Assembly: GCA_938040735.1 (NCBI GenBank)
Contig: CALHYE010000013.1
Coordinates: forward strand, 186,001-250,000
Length of the DNA stretch: 64,000 nt
Reading direction: 5' to 3'
Origin: an uncultured Bellilinea sp.
GTDB lineage: Bacteria > Chloroflexota > Anaerolineae > Anaerolineales > Anaerolineaceae
Shown here: positions 28,537 to 38,542 of the stretch, piece by piece
Position numbering within the stretch: the stretch's first letter is position 1
Layout of the letters: every line of letters starts with the position of its first letter
The notes under the pieces: generated by a model
What the model was told of the DNA's origin: nothing
The model's input: only the letters and a program-made list of their open reading frames with translations
Database searches by the model: none
Program-made: the position numbers and the translations under genes

Positions 28537-29954
28537 GATTCGACCTCCAATGCCGCCGCAATGCGATCCATCCGCAATCCATGCGAGCCTTTGACCAACG
28601 CTACATCTCCCTCGTCCAGCATTTCACGTAGTAAGTCGGTTGCCTGCTCCACCCCCTCGGTAACATAAATTTTTTCAGCAGGAAGGCCGGCCCTTTGGGC
28701 CGATTCGGCAATTGTCCGCGCCAATTTTCCAACGGTGATCAAGGTGTCGGCCACTTGTGCCGCGCGCATCCCAACTTTTTCGTGACCTTCTCTTTCGTAA
28801 ATTCCCAATTCCAGCATATCTCCCAATACGGCAATCTTCCTGCCGTTGATCTCCGATAACAGGTTCAAGGCTGCCAGGGTGGATTCGGGAGCGGCATTGT
28901 AAGAATCATCCAGGATCATCGCGCCGTTGCTCAAATTGACGGTGACCATCCGCAATTGCGATTGGCTGTGCTGCAAAGCATAGATGATCTCCTGCCAGCT
29001 AACCCCCGCAACCAGCCCAACCGCCACCGATCGTAATATTGTATGAACCGAGTGACGACCAATGATCGGAACGCGTAAATGGATCACATCCTTGCGAAAA
29101 TGCAAACGAAAACGAATTCCTTTCAAACCCAACCCTTCAATTTGATCTGCTCTCAAATCAGCGGCGGCATCCAGACCATACGTGAATAACTGAGCGCGGG
29201 TTTTATCCGCCATCCAGCGCGCCCACGGGTCATCCCAGTTCAAGATAGCCACTCCCCGCGGGGCAGGCGGCAGAGCCTGCACCAATTCGGACTTTCCGGC
29301 GGCAATCGCTTCCTGCGAGCCGGCCCTCTCGGCATGGACCGTTCCGATGCTGGTGATAACCCCCACCTGCGGTTGAGCGATATCGCATAAAAAGGCAATT
29401 TCTCCCGGCACATAAAAACCCATTTCCAGCACAGCCGCCTGATGAGCTGCCGTCAGGCGCAGCAGAGTAAGCGGTAAGCCGATTTCATTGTTCAAATTTC
29501 CCTGGGTTTTCAAAACCCGGTAACGCTGCGCCAGAACCTCGGCAATCAGTTCTTTGGTGGTAGTCTTGCCTACCGAACCGGTAATCCCAATGACTTGCAG
29601 GTCATGCTTGCGGCGCCAGTAAGCCGCCAGCTTTTGCAGACTTTGGAGGGTATCCTCAACCCGAATGCAAAATGGCGGGGATGGCGCTTCTAATGGTTTG
29701 TTGGGATCTACAACCCTCATATCCACTACCGGGCGGTCAACATTCACTTCCCTTTGTACCAAAGCCAAATGGGCGCCGCGCTCAAAGGCAGCCCGAACAT
29801 ACTCATGACCATCGCTGCGCTCGCCTTTCAAAGCCACGAACAAAGAACCCGGAATTAACTGGCGTGAATCGACTGCAGCCTCACTGATCACCAGCGAGGC
29901 AGCGTGGGGTCTGATGCCGCTCAGGGCTTCGAATACATCCGCCAGCGTTAGCAT
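28533..29954 (-). CDS. murF: UDP-N-acetylmuramoyl-tripeptide--D-alanyl-D-alanine ligase
   Basis: AAVDSRQLIPGSLFVALKGERSDGHEYV, VIGITGSVGKTTTKELIAEVL, ILDDSYNAAPESTLAALNLL. Confidence 0.95.
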   Translation of the reverse strand: MLTLADVFEALSGIRPHAASLVISEAAVDSRQLIPGSLFVALKGERSDGHEYVRAAFERGAHLALVQREVNVDRPVVDMRVVDPNKPLEAPSPPFCIRVEDTLQSLQKLAAYWRRKHDLQVIGITGSVGKTTTKELIAEVLAQRYRVLKTQGNLNNEIGLPLTLLRLTAAHQAAVLEMGFYVPGEIAFLCDIAQPQVGVITSIGTVHAERAGSQEAIAAGKSELVQALPPAPRGVAILNWDDPWARWMADKTRAQLFTYGLDAAADLRADQIEGLGLKGIRFRLHFRKDVIHLRVPIIGRHSVHTILRSVAVGLVAGVSWQEIIYALQHSQSQLRMVTVNLSNGAMILDDSYNAAPESTLAALNLLSEINGRKIAVLGDMLELGIYEREGHEKVGMRAAQVADTLITVGKLARTIAESAQRAGLPAEKIYVTEGVEQATDLLREMLDEGDVALVKGSHGLRMDRIAAALEVES

Positions 29955-29966
29955 GAACTCATCACC

Positions 29967-31736
29967 TCATGGACTTGCCAGTTGCTGCCTGACCTCATCG
30001 GGTGGTATTTTCAACAACACCACCAATTCTTCAACCGCCTGACTGAAAACCGGGGCTGCCACTACCGAACCCCACGGCGAACTGGTTGGTTTTTCCAGCC
30101 AGACATACACGATAAAGCGGGGATCATCAACCGGTCCCCAGCCCACAAACGAAGCGTTGGTCATGTTGGTATAGCCGCCGGGGCCGGGAATTTCCGCCGT
30201 CCCGGTCTTTCCGGCAATCCGATAACCTTCGACCAGCGCATTTGAAGCCTCATTTTCGAGTGAAAAAGCCAGCATTTCAGTGATTGTCCGGGCTGTCTCC
30301 GGCTTGACTACCTGACGAATCACCCGCGGGTTGACCGAATACTGAACCCCATCCTGAATATAGGCTTTGACGACATGCGGGGCCATCATTTTGCCATCAT
30401 TCGCCATGGCAGCGATTGCCGTAATCATCTGAATGGGGGTGGCCGCCACACCCTGACCAAACGAATTGGTGCCCAAATTGACCGGATACCAGTTCTGGTC
30501 GCCGGGCAAACTCAGCGGATACACCTGCTCCCCGGCCAGATCAATGCCGGTATAGCGCCCAATTCCAAAGTCCTGTAAGTATTTGTAAAACTGAGTTGGA
30601 CCTAATTCCTGCGCAACCCAGGCCAGGCACACATTCAAAGAGTGTTGCATACAACCGACCATATCCTGAGGTCCCCATGCCCCACGGTCCCAGTTGTAAA
30701 TCCAAATGCCGCCCACTTCAATCGCGCCAACATCTACGAACGGCGTTTCGGGCTGGACGGCGCCCGCATCAATCGCGGCTGCCATGGTTAAGACCTTGAA
30801 GACCGAACCGGGTTCATATAACTGACCGATGGCGCGGTTAAAGTAGCTGCCAACCGGGAAGACCTCGTTGTAGCGCCAGTATTCATTCGGATTGAAGTGC
30901 GGCGTTGTCGCCATTGCCAGAATTTCACCCGTCTTTGGGTCCATCACCACTAATGTACCGGATTCTGCGCCGTTGGCTTCGACGGCGTGATCAATTATTC
31001 GCTCCATGGCTGCCTGAACATCCCGATCCAGCGAGGTGATCAGGCTGGCGCCGGGCGGAATTTCAGGGATATCCTGAATCTCGGTGGGATTCAACGGCAG
31101 GATAATCTGCTGTTTGTTCCCTGCAAGCAGGTTATTATACTGCTCTTCCAGCCCCAACATACCCCTGCCGGTCCAGCGATCCAAATAATTGTAAAAGCCA
31201 AGCACATTGGCAGCCAGTTCATTTTCGGGGTAGCTGCGGATGAGATGAGGCTTCCAGTAGACACCCGACAGGGACGGTGCAGCCCCCTTCTTGGGTTTTT
31301 CTGCTTTCTCGTATTCTGACAATTTTTGTTCCAGTTGGCGAATCTTTTCAGCCGGCACGAAATCCTTGATTAATTCATAACGTTCGTTGCCTTCTTTTCG
31401 AAATGACTCCGCTTTGCGAAGGGTATCATAATAATCCACTTCAAGCACAGCCGCCAGATCCCTCGCCACGGTTTCGGGATTAACGACTTGAGGAGGAGCA
31501 ATACCCACCTCATACACTTCTTTGTTCCCCGCCAGCAAATTACCCCAGCGGTCATAAATGTTCCCTCTTTCCGGTAAAATAATTCGCACCTGCTGGTTGT
31601 AAGTTTTGGCAAATATTTCCACCAGCTGACGGGAATGCTCACTATTCTGAATGCGAATCATTTGATAGACAATTGCCGCACTCAGCAGCACAAACACCGC
31701 GCCGACCAATCGCATTCGACCGAAGCCGTCGTTCAT
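29967..31736 (-). CDS. ftsI: Peptidoglycan transpeptidase, FtsI/PBP2 class B
   Basis: ILPERGNIYDRWGNLLAGN, YEPGSVFKVLTMAAAIDAG, YRIAGKTGTAEIPGPGGYTNMTNASFVGW. Confidence 0.95.
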   Translation of the reverse strand: MNDGFGRMRLVGAVFVLLSAAIVYQMIRIQNSEHSRQLVEIFAKTYNQQVRIILPERGNIYDRWGNLLAGNKEVYEVGIAPPQVVNPETVARDLAAVLEVDYYDTLRKAESFRKEGNERYELIKDFVPAEKIRQLEQKLSEYEKAEKPKKGAAPSLSGVYWKPHLIRSYPENELAANVLGFYNYLDRWTGRGMLGLEEQYNNLLAGNKQQIILPLNPTEIQDIPEIPPGASLITSLDRDVQAAMERIIDHAVEANGAESGTLVVMDPKTGEILAMATTPHFNPNEYWRYNEVFPVGSYFNRAIGQLYEPGSVFKVLTMAAAIDAGAVQPETPFVDVGAIEVGGIWIYNWDRGAWGPQDMVGCMQHSLNVCLAWVAQELGPTQFYKYLQDFGIGRYTGIDLAGEQVYPLSLPGDQNWYPVNLGTNSFGQGVAATPIQMITAIAAMANDGKMMAPHVVKAYIQDGVQYSVNPRVIRQVVKPETARTITEMLAFSLENEASNALVEGYRIAGKTGTAEIPGPGGYTNMTNASFVGWGPVDDPRFIVYVWLEKPTSSPWGSVVAAPVFSQAVEELVVLLKIPPDEVRQQLASP

Positions 31737-32269
31737 TGACCCTGTCCCCCTCTCGTATTTACAAACTGGTAAGCGCTTTGATAAAGTAAATCCCAAAGGG
31801 ATTGGGTATATGCCGGGCGGAGCAGTTTATTTTCGCGCTGCACCGAAGCGGGAGGCGGCGCTAAAAAGACAACCTCACGGCCGGTCACACCCGTAACCGG
31901 CAAATAAACCAGATCATCACGCTCCACCGGACGAAAGCCCAGTTTTTCTGCCCGCCCCAGCATCACCTGGGAGGAATTTAACCAAGCCAGTTGGGTGCGC
32001 ATATCCGCAATCCGGATTGCCAGCCCCTCACGCTCTAACTCCAGGGCCTTTATGCGAGCCCCGGTTTCAGCAGCCCGTCCGCTGACATACAAGTACACGC
32101 CGGCAATCAGCATCCCCCCCACCAGCATCAGCAAAAACAAACCAATCCACTGGAGCTGAACGCGCCATGGGGCTTGACGATAGGCTTGAATTATTCGCTG
32201 ATTCATCTTGGAACTTGCTCCGTTCTGAGTTTGTTGGGTCGTCTCAGGGGTAAAGAATGCAATTGTCAT
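31733..32269 (-). CDS. FtsL-like bitopic membrane coiled-coil protein
   Basis: N-terminal cytoplasmic segment, one TM (LFLLMLVGGMLIAGVYLYV), then heptad-like segment; located between rsmH and ftsI as FtsL normally is. Confidence 0.65.
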   Translation of the reverse strand: MTIAFFTPETTQQTQNGASSKMNQRIIQAYRQAPWRVQLQWIGLFLLMLVGGMLIAGVYLYVSGRAAETGARIKALELEREGLAIRIADMRTQLAWLNSSQVMLGRAEKLGFRPVERDDLVYLPVTGVTGREVVFLAPPPASVQRENKLLRPAYTQSLWDLLYQSAYQFVNTRGGQGQ

Positions 32270-32275
32270 GCCAGT

Positions 32276-33211
32276 TTAGAGTTTTTCGGCAACGCGCAAT
32301 TTTGCGCTTCGGGCTCTGGGGTTGGTTGCAATTTCCTCCATTGAGGGAAGTATGGGTTTGCGGGTAATTTCCCGCAGGGTTGCATGGTGGTTGCAGGTAC
32401 AAACCGGCTGCTCCGGTGGGCAGATACAATCACGGCTTTCTCGGCGAAAGAATTGTTTGATGATGCGGTCTTCCAGTGAATGAAAGGAAATCACCGCAAG
32501 CCTGCCGCCGCTCGCCAGGACATCTACGGCATCCGGAAGGACTTGCTCCAGCCCCCGCAGCTCGTCATTGACGGCAATCCGCAAAGCCTGAAAAGTCCGG
32601 GTAGCCGGGTGAATGCGTTCCTTTCTCCCACCAACCGCCCGTTCTACTGCCTGAGCCAGTTGACGGGTTGTCTCAAGCGGACGGGAACGGCAAATTTCGC
32701 GGGCAATCCGGCGGGCGTGGCGTTCTTCCCCATACCGCCAGATCAAATCGGTCAATTCATCCTCCGACAAACGGTTGACCAGATCCGCGGCGCTTCTGCC
32801 GGCTGTGGGATCAAAACGCATGTCCAGCAACCCGTCCGCAAGAAAGGAGAATCCGCGTTCCGCCTGATCCAACTGCATGGAAGAAACCCCAAGGTCAAAC
32901 ACAATCCCATTGACCTGCTGCCATCCGATTCGACTCAGTTCCTCCCGCAATTGAGTGTAGGAAGCATGAACGAGGATCACACGCGGATGATATACAGACA
33001 GGCGCTGGCTCGCGATTGCCAGCGCCTGCGGGTCTTTGTCCAGCGCTAAAAGCTGCCCATCCGGCGCGCTTGCTTCCAGTATCCCCCAGGCATGCCCCCC
33101 GGCCCCGACGGTCGCGTCAACGTATCTCCCCGGGCTTTGCGGCCTTAAAGCGTGTATAATTTCATGGTAAAGTACAGGTTGGTGGTTTGGAAATTCCTCC
33201 GAATTAGTCAT
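32276..33211 (-). CDS. rsmH: 16S rRNA (cytosine(1402)-N(4))-methyltransferase
   Basis: NHQPVLYHEIIHALRPQSPGRYVDATVGAGGHA, GIVFDLGVSSMQLDQAERGFSFLADGLLDMRFDP, SFHSLEDRIIKQFFR. Confidence 0.97.
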   Translation of the reverse strand: MTNSEEFPNHQPVLYHEIIHALRPQSPGRYVDATVGAGGHAWGILEASAPDGQLLALDKDPQALAIASQRLSVYHPRVILVHASYTQLREELSRIGWQQVNGIVFDLGVSSMQLDQAERGFSFLADGLLDMRFDPTAGRSAADLVNRLSEDELTDLIWRYGEERHARRIAREICRSRPLETTRQLAQAVERAVGGRKERIHPATRTFQALRIAVNDELRGLEQVLPDAVDVLASGGRLAVISFHSLEDRIIKQFFRRESRDCICPPEQPVCTCNHHATLREITRKPILPSMEEIATNPRARSAKLRVAEKL

Positions 33212-33225
33212 TCCTTTGCCACCGG

Positions 33226-33663
33226 TTACAGGCGGATATCGAACGATGAAAACCGTTTTGCCGCCTGCTCAGAGTCCTCTATCTGTTTTAATCTTTGATT
33301 CCACAATTCTGCCGCCCAGATTTCAAAATAATCCCCCGCTCCCACCACCACAACAGCAGTGTTCAAGCGGGCTTTATCGCGCAAGTGCTGCGGAATCAGG
33401 ACACGCCCAATCCGATCAACTTCGACCCAAACGGCATTCGAGAAAATCCAGCGTTTGAGATCGCGGGCATCTTCATCGGTCAAACTGACTTTGCGAGTAT
33501 TTTCTGCAATTTCCTTGAAGGAGGAAGCCGTCATCACCATCAAATTTTGATCAAAACCAAGCGTTACATACGCGCCACCCAGTTCAAGCAAATCGCGGTA
33601 ACGGCTGGGAATCACCATCCGCCCTTTTTCATCAATGGAATGCTCAAACTGGCCTAAGAACAT
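33226..33663 (-). CDS. mraZ: Transcriptional regulator MraZ
   Basis: MFLGQFEHSIDEKGRMVIPSRYRDLL, DARDLKRWIFSNAVWVEVDRIGRVLIPQHLRDKA (two SpoVT-AbrB-like motifs). Confidence 0.97.
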   Translation of the reverse strand: MFLGQFEHSIDEKGRMVIPSRYRDLLELGGAYVTLGFDQNLMVMTASSFKEIAENTRKVSLTDEDARDLKRWIFSNAVWVEVDRIGRVLIPQHLRDKARLNTAVVVVGAGDYFEIWAAELWNQRLKQIEDSEQAAKRFSSFDIRL

Positions 33664-33710
33664 TTGTTCGACTTCTCCTTTTAACAGCGGAACGCCGGCT
33701 GTCCGGCGAT

Positions 33711-33750
33711 CCCTACCACCTTAACCCACTATTTTCCAGAAACTACCACT
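33711..33750 (-). promoter_or_regulatory. Four 10-bp-phased TGG repeats: candidate MraZ operator
   Basis: Minus strand AGTGGTAGTT TCTGGAAAAT AGTGGGTTAA GGTGGTAGGG. Confidence 0.75.
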
Positions 33751-33779
33751 AGTATAGCGGTTTTTCTTCCAATTTGCAA
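33751..33779 (-). promoter_or_regulatory. Promoter of mraZ/dcw operon
   Basis: Minus strand TTGCAA-17 nt-TATACT. Confidence 0.7.
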
Positions 33780-33823
33780 GTGGTTTGACAAAACTGTTAA
33801 CTTTCCATTCCACCGAGGAGGCT

Positions 33824-35233
33824 ATGAACCCCACAACTCACGACTTTCGCACCCTGTTTTGCGGCATGGATACACCGGTGCCAACCCTGAGCGGCGACCA
33901 TGTACCCTACCTCAATCTCGACAATGCCGCATCCACCCCGTCTCTCCGCCATGTGCAGGATTGTGTCAATCGTTTCTTAACCTTCTATTCCAGCGTGCAT
34001 CGCGGAACGGGCTTCAAGAGCCAGATTTCCACTCACGCCTATGAAGAATCCCGCAACCAAATGCTGGAATTTGTGGGCGCTGATCCCCAAACCCATCTTT
34101 GCATCTTCGGCAAAAACACCACCGAAGCCATCAATAAACTGGCGCGCCGGTTTCCGTTTTCTGCCGAACGAAATATCGTCTTAATCAGCCGGATGGAACA
34201 TCACTCTAACGACCTGCCGTGGCGGGCTGTTGCAAAGGTGATTCATGTCGGTCTGCTTCCAGATGGAAGACTGGATGAAAACCACTTTGACGAACTATTG
34301 CAGAACTACGGGAACAGGGTAGCGCTGGTAGCCGTTAGCGGCGCCAGCAATGTGACCGGTTACATTAACCCGATTCACCGCCTGGCCGAAAAGGCTCATG
34401 CTGTTGGAGCGCAAATCATGGTGGACTGCGCCCAACTTGCCCCGCACCGCAAAGTCCATATGCGGCCGCTGGATGATCCTGCTCATCTGGATTACATTGC
34501 CCTTTCGGCCCACAAAATGTATGCTCCCTTCGGCAGCGGGGCATTAATCGGGAGGCGCGATATTTTCGAACAAGGCGATCCCGACCTGCGCGGCGGTGGT
34601 CAGGTGGAAGTTGTTACCACTGAGCGCGTCGTCTGGTCTGCGCCGCCGGAACGAGAGGAAGCCGGCAGTCCCAACACCATTGGCGCAATCGCCATGGCAG
34701 CCGCTGCGGCTCAGTTAGAAAAAATTGGGATGGAAACCGTGGCCGCCCACGAAGCCGAGCTGACCGCTTATGCTCTCCAACGCCTCCAAACCATTCCCGG
34801 AATTAAAATCTACGGGGACACCCGTCCGAATTGCGCCGATCAGCGCCTGGGAGTTATCCCCATCAATCTGCCGGGAATTTCTCATTTTTTGGTGGCGGCG
34901 ATTTTGGGATACGAATACGGCATTGGGGTGCGCAACGGTTGTTTTTGCGCCCATCCCTATTTGCTCCACTTGCTGGGTTTTAGCGCTGAACAAGCCGAGC
35001 AGGTGCGCCAACAGATGATCAGCGGTGACCGGCGCAATGCCCCCGGCATGGTGCGCATCTCCTTCGGTTTATACAACTCAACTGCCGATGTGGATCGTCT
35101 GATTGAGGCGCTGCAGGCAATTCGAGCAGGCGCTTACTCCGGACAATACCGGCAAAATCCGGTAACCGGCGAGTTTCTCCCGCTCGGCTGGCAGGCTAAT
35201 TACAAACAGTATTTTACCTTTCAACCCTGGTGA
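33824..35233 (+). CDS. Class V aminotransferase, cysteine-desulfurase-like
   Basis: YLNLDNAASTPSLRHV, ISRMEHHSNDLPWR, VDCAQLAPHRKVHMRPLDDPAHLDYIALSAHKMYAPFGSGALIGRRD, VRNGCFCAHPYLL. Confidence 0.85.
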   Translation: MNPTTHDFRTLFCGMDTPVPTLSGDHVPYLNLDNAASTPSLRHVQDCVNRFLTFYSSVHRGTGFKSQISTHAYEESRNQMLEFVGADPQTHLCIFGKNTTEAINKLARRFPFSAERNIVLISRMEHHSNDLPWRAVAKVIHVGLLPDGRLDENHFDELLQNYGNRVALVAVSGASNVTGYINPIHRLAEKAHAVGAQIMVDCAQLAPHRKVHMRPLDDPAHLDYIALSAHKMYAPFGSGALIGRRDIFEQGDPDLRGGGQVEVVTTERVVWSAPPEREEAGSPNTIGAIAMAAAAAQLEKIGMETVAAHEAELTAYALQRLQTIPGIKIYGDTRPNCADQRLGVIPINLPGISHFLVAAILGYEYGIGVRNGCFCAHPYLLHLLGFSAEQAEQVRQQMISGDRRNAPGMVRISFGLYNSTADVDRLIEALQAIRAGAYSGQYRQNPVTGEFLPLGWQANYKQYFTFQPW

Positions 35234-35244
35234 GGGGAATTTCT

Positions 35245-35670
35245 ATGAAACCACAGATTTTTGCACTGATGGCGGCGATCTGCTGGGGAGTAGGCGGCTA
35301 TTTTGAAAAGAAGGGGTTACATCTCGGCAACCTTTCGCCGACCATGGGAATCACCCTTCGTACCCTGGTTGCATTCATGCTGCTGGCGGCTGCCTCTTTC
35401 CCCCAATGGAAAACCCTGCCGCTTGCCGGCAGTAAAGCAATCCTCTACATGGTGATCGGCGGTGGAGTTGTTGCCGGGGCAGCCGGAATGTTGTGTTTTT
35501 ACACCGCCATCAAAGGCGCGCCGCTCAGCCGGGTCATGCCAATCGCCTTCACTTCTCCATTATTCGGAGCATTAATGGGCTTGATCCTTGGAGGAGAGCC
35601 GCTCACTCTCAAAACCATTCTGGGAATGTTGCTGACAATCGGCGGGATTATTTTACTAACCATCGAGTAA
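35245..35670 (+). CDS. EamA-like small transporter protein
   Basis: MKPQIFALMAAICWGVGGYFEKKGLHLGNLSP...PLFGALMGLILGGEPLTLKTILGMLLTIGGIILLTIE; about 4-5 TM. Confidence 0.75.
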   Translation: MKPQIFALMAAICWGVGGYFEKKGLHLGNLSPTMGITLRTLVAFMLLAAASFPQWKTLPLAGSKAILYMVIGGGVVAGAAGMLCFYTAIKGAPLSRVMPIAFTSPLFGALMGLILGGEPLTLKTILGMLLTIGGIILLTIE

Positions 35671-35712
35671 AATATAGAAAAGAAAATCCCAACCTGAAAA
35701 GAAAAATAATCC

Positions 35713-37101
35713 ATGACACCTCTGGTCCTTTACGACACCTACACCCGCAGCTTACGCGAATTTCAACCGCTCAATCCGCCGGAAGTGGGCATGTACACCT
35801 GCGGTCCCACCGTTTATGACTATGCCCATATTGGCAACCTGCGCACCTACATCTTTGAGGATATTCTCAAACGGGTCTTGTTGTTCAACGGCTATCAGGT
35901 CAAGCACGTCATGAACATCACCGATGTGGGTCACCTGACCTCCGATGCGGACACCGGTGAGGACAAAATGGAAGCCGGCGCCCGCCGTACCGGCAAAACG
36001 GCGTGGGAAATTGCCGAATTTTACACCGAGGAATTCCGCAAAGACCTCAAACGGTTGAACATCCTTGAACCAACCATTTGGTGCCGCGCAACCGATCACA
36101 TTCAGGAACAGATTGACTTCATCCGCTGCATTGAGGAGATGGGATACACCTACCGCACATCGGATGGCATTTACTTTGATACCAGCAGACTGCCCTCCTA
36201 TGGTTACTTGGGAAGATTGGACATTGAGGGACTGCAAGCCGGCGCCCGGATTGAAATGGGCGAAAAACGCCACCCAACCGACTTTGCGTTGTGGAAATTC
36301 AGTCCCAAAGACCAAAAACGTCAGATGGAATGGGACAGCCCTTGGGGGGTTGGATTCCCCGGCTGGCACATTGAATGTTCGGCTATGTCCGCCAAGTATC
36401 TCGGCCCCTTTTTCGATATCCACTGCGGCGGAGAAGACCATATTACCGTCCATCACACCAACGAAATTGCCCAAACCGAAGCCTGCTACGGCACCCGCCT
36501 GGCGAACTTCTGGCTGCATGGCTACTTCCTGCAACTGGACGAAGGCGTTAAAATGTCCAAATCCAGCGGAAAGTTCCTGCGAGTTGAAACATTAATAGAA
36601 GAGGGCTATGACCCGCTGGCCTATCGCATGTTCTGCCTCAGCGCCATTTACCGCCAGAAATTGAACTTTACCTGGGAAGGGCTGGATGGGTCTGCCAAAG
36701 CGTTGGAGCGCTTGCGAAACGCCTTTTACGAATGGGGCGAGCCGACCGAACCCGACTCGGCTTACCGGCAAAAATTCCTCGAAGTCATCAACGATGACCT
36801 GAACATGCCGCGCGCCCTGGCGTTAACCTGGGAACTGGTACGCTCAGAACTCCCCAGCGGCGTCAAGAAGGCCACCCTTTTGGAGTTCGACCGTGTATTG
36901 GGTTTGAATCTAACCAACTGGCAGCCATCCGAAGAAGACATCCCCGATGAGATTTTACAATTGGTTGACTTGCGTCAGCAGGCGCGCGCCGAAAAGCGCT
37001 GGCAGGACGCCGATTCTCTGCGTAATCAGATTATTGAGGCCGGCTACGAAGTGATGGACACCCCGCAGGGGCCTAAGGTCAAGCGCCGGCGGGCAAGTTA
37101 A
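35713..37101 (+). CDS. cysS: Cysteinyl-tRNA synthetase
   Basis: [73 protein letters not shown]. Confidence 0.97.
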   Translation: MTPLVLYDTYTRSLREFQPLNPPEVGMYTCGPTVYDYAHIGNLRTYIFEDILKRVLLFNGYQVKHVMNITDVGHLTSDADTGEDKMEAGARRTGKTAWEIAEFYTEEFRKDLKRLNILEPTIWCRATDHIQEQIDFIRCIEEMGYTYRTSDGIYFDTSRLPSYGYLGRLDIEGLQAGARIEMGEKRHPTDFALWKFSPKDQKRQMEWDSPWGVGFPGWHIECSAMSAKYLGPFFDIHCGGEDHITVHHTNEIAQTEACYGTRLANFWLHGYFLQLDEGVKMSKSSGKFLRVETLIEEGYDPLAYRMFCLSAIYRQKLNFTWEGLDGSAKALERLRNAFYEWGEPTEPDSAYRQKFLEVINDDLNMPRALALTWELVRSELPSGVKKATLLEFDRVLGLNLTNWQPSEEDIPDEILQLVDLRQQARAEKRWQDADSLRNQIIEAGYEVMDTPQGPKVKRRRAS

Positions 37102-38312
37102 CTGCGCTTCAATCGCAGCCGGAAGACGCTGCCTTTCCCCACTTCGCTTTGCACGGTAATTTCCCCGCCGTGTTGTTCCACCACCTGGCGGGCAATGGAC
37201 AGTCCCAATCCAGCCCCGCGGAAGAGGTGACCATTGACCTCATCAACGTGGAAGAAACGGTCAAAAATGTGGGGCAGAGCTTCTGGCGGTATGCCTACCC
37301 CGTTATCCCGAACCTCAATTTCCGCCCAATCATCCAGGGGCAATAAACTGATTTCCACCTTTCCGCCGTTAGGACTAAACTTGATCGCATTATCCAATAT
37401 CGCCGCAAGCGCCCGGCTCAGACTTTTTGCATCGCCGCGAATCTCTACCGCCCCGGCCGGCAAGTTGACCTGCAGCTCAACTCCCTGCTTTTGAGCTGCC
37501 GGACGATAAGTTTCGATCGCCTCCAAAATAATCCGACTCAAGTCGGTTGGCTGAAACTCCGGAAGGATTAATTCCATTTCTTGCAGAAACAAGATATCGT
37601 TGATCAACGCTGTAATCTCCCACAAATTACGCGTTACCGTATCCACAGCCTGTTGTAGGGCTTCTCCCTGCAAATTTCCGGAGCGGATGATTTGTAAAAA
37701 GCCGTTGGCAGCCATCAAGGGAGTGCGCAGCTCGTGGGCAATGGTCGTTAAAAACTGGCTGCGCGCCGCTTCCTGTTGGGAAAGTCTCCGATAAGCCTCG
37801 CTCAATTCCTCGGTTTTTTTGCGTAAATCGGCGATTGCAATCTCATCATTCTCCCTCAACCGGCGGCTGACTTCTCGGACGATTGCGAGAGTAAGCTGGC
37901 TGTTCGTATGCAGCAGTTTCACAAAGGCTTCTCGTTCTATTTCCAGCACTTCCACATCGGTTAAGGCGGTTATGGTTGCCGCCCTGGGGGCATCGTGAAT
38001 GATGGCCATTTCACCAAAAAAATCCCCGTCGCTCAACTGTTTCAGGATTCGCTCTTTGTTCTCATCAAACTTTTTGGTTACCCGAACTTCCCCCTTGAGC
38101 AGGATATAAAAAGTTGTTTCGTAAGCGCCTTCCGTGGTTAGGCGGGTATTTTTTGGGTGATGCCTAATCCTCCCGGATGAAAACAGTTGATGAAGTTCCC
38201 TATCCGTGAAGGCAGGAAAAACTTTTTTGAGGGTTTTTAGATAGATTGACGGGTTTCCATTCACGATTGATTGAAATCCTCTTATTTGATTATAGTGTGA
38301 TTTGTAAATCAT
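37098..38312 (-). CDS. Soluble hybrid: N-terminal cyclic nucleotide-binding domain + histidine kinase
   Basis: [57 protein letters not shown] (CAP_ED); [20 protein letters not shown] (H box), [13 protein letters not shown] (N box), [23 protein letters not shown]; no TM segment evident. Confidence 0.9.
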   Translation of the reverse strand: MIYKSHYNQIRGFQSIVNGNPSIYLKTLKKVFPAFTDRELHQLFSSGRIRHHPKNTRLTTEGAYETTFYILLKGEVRVTKKFDENKERILKQLSDGDFFGEMAIIHDAPRAATITALTDVEVLEIEREAFVKLLHTNSQLTLAIVREVSRRLRENDEIAIADLRKKTEELSEAYRRLSQQEAARSQFLTTIAHELRTPLMAANGFLQIIRSGNLQGEALQQAVDTVTRNLWEITALINDILFLQEMELILPEFQPTDLSRIILEAIETYRPAAQKQGVELQVNLPAGAVEIRGDAKSLSRALAAILDNAIKFSPNGGKVEISLLPLDDWAEIEVRDNGVGIPPEALPHIFDRFFHVDEVNGHLFRGAGLGLSIARQVVEQHGGEITVQSEVGKGSVFRLRLKRS

Positions 38313-38430
38313 CCTTAACTAAAATACCCATTCAGCCCTGTTCGAACCAAGCAGAAACATGAATACACCCCAAACTCCGGGTAAGTCATCCGCCAAGTTC
38401 TTTAAGTCAGTGGTGGGTTGATTCAATTGC

Positions 38431-38480
38431 TTAAATTTAATTTAACCAGCCCTTAACAACCTTATCCAACAATCTTAAAC
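38431..38480 (+). promoter_or_regulatory. Candidate Pho box array upstream of pstS
   Basis: TTAAAT(38431) TTAACC(38442) TTAACA(38453) [ATCCAA 38464] TTAAAC(38475): 11-bp phase. Confidence 0.6.
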
Positions 38481-38486
38481 ACCAAT

Positions 38487-38495
38487 TGATATGAT
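38487..38495 (+). promoter_or_regulatory. Extended -10 of pstS promoter
   Basis: TGATATGAT; no recognisable -35, as expected of an activator-dependent promoter. Confidence 0.5.
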
Positions 38496-38542
38496 GAAGG
38501 GGTAAATTTCCAAATCCAATTTTTTACTAAGGAGAAAAACCA

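Noticed and set aside
35752-36534. 260-aa minus-strand ORF opposite cysS
   Set aside because: Entirely antisense to cysS; low-information Gly/Phe/Val-rich translation typical of a shadow frame.
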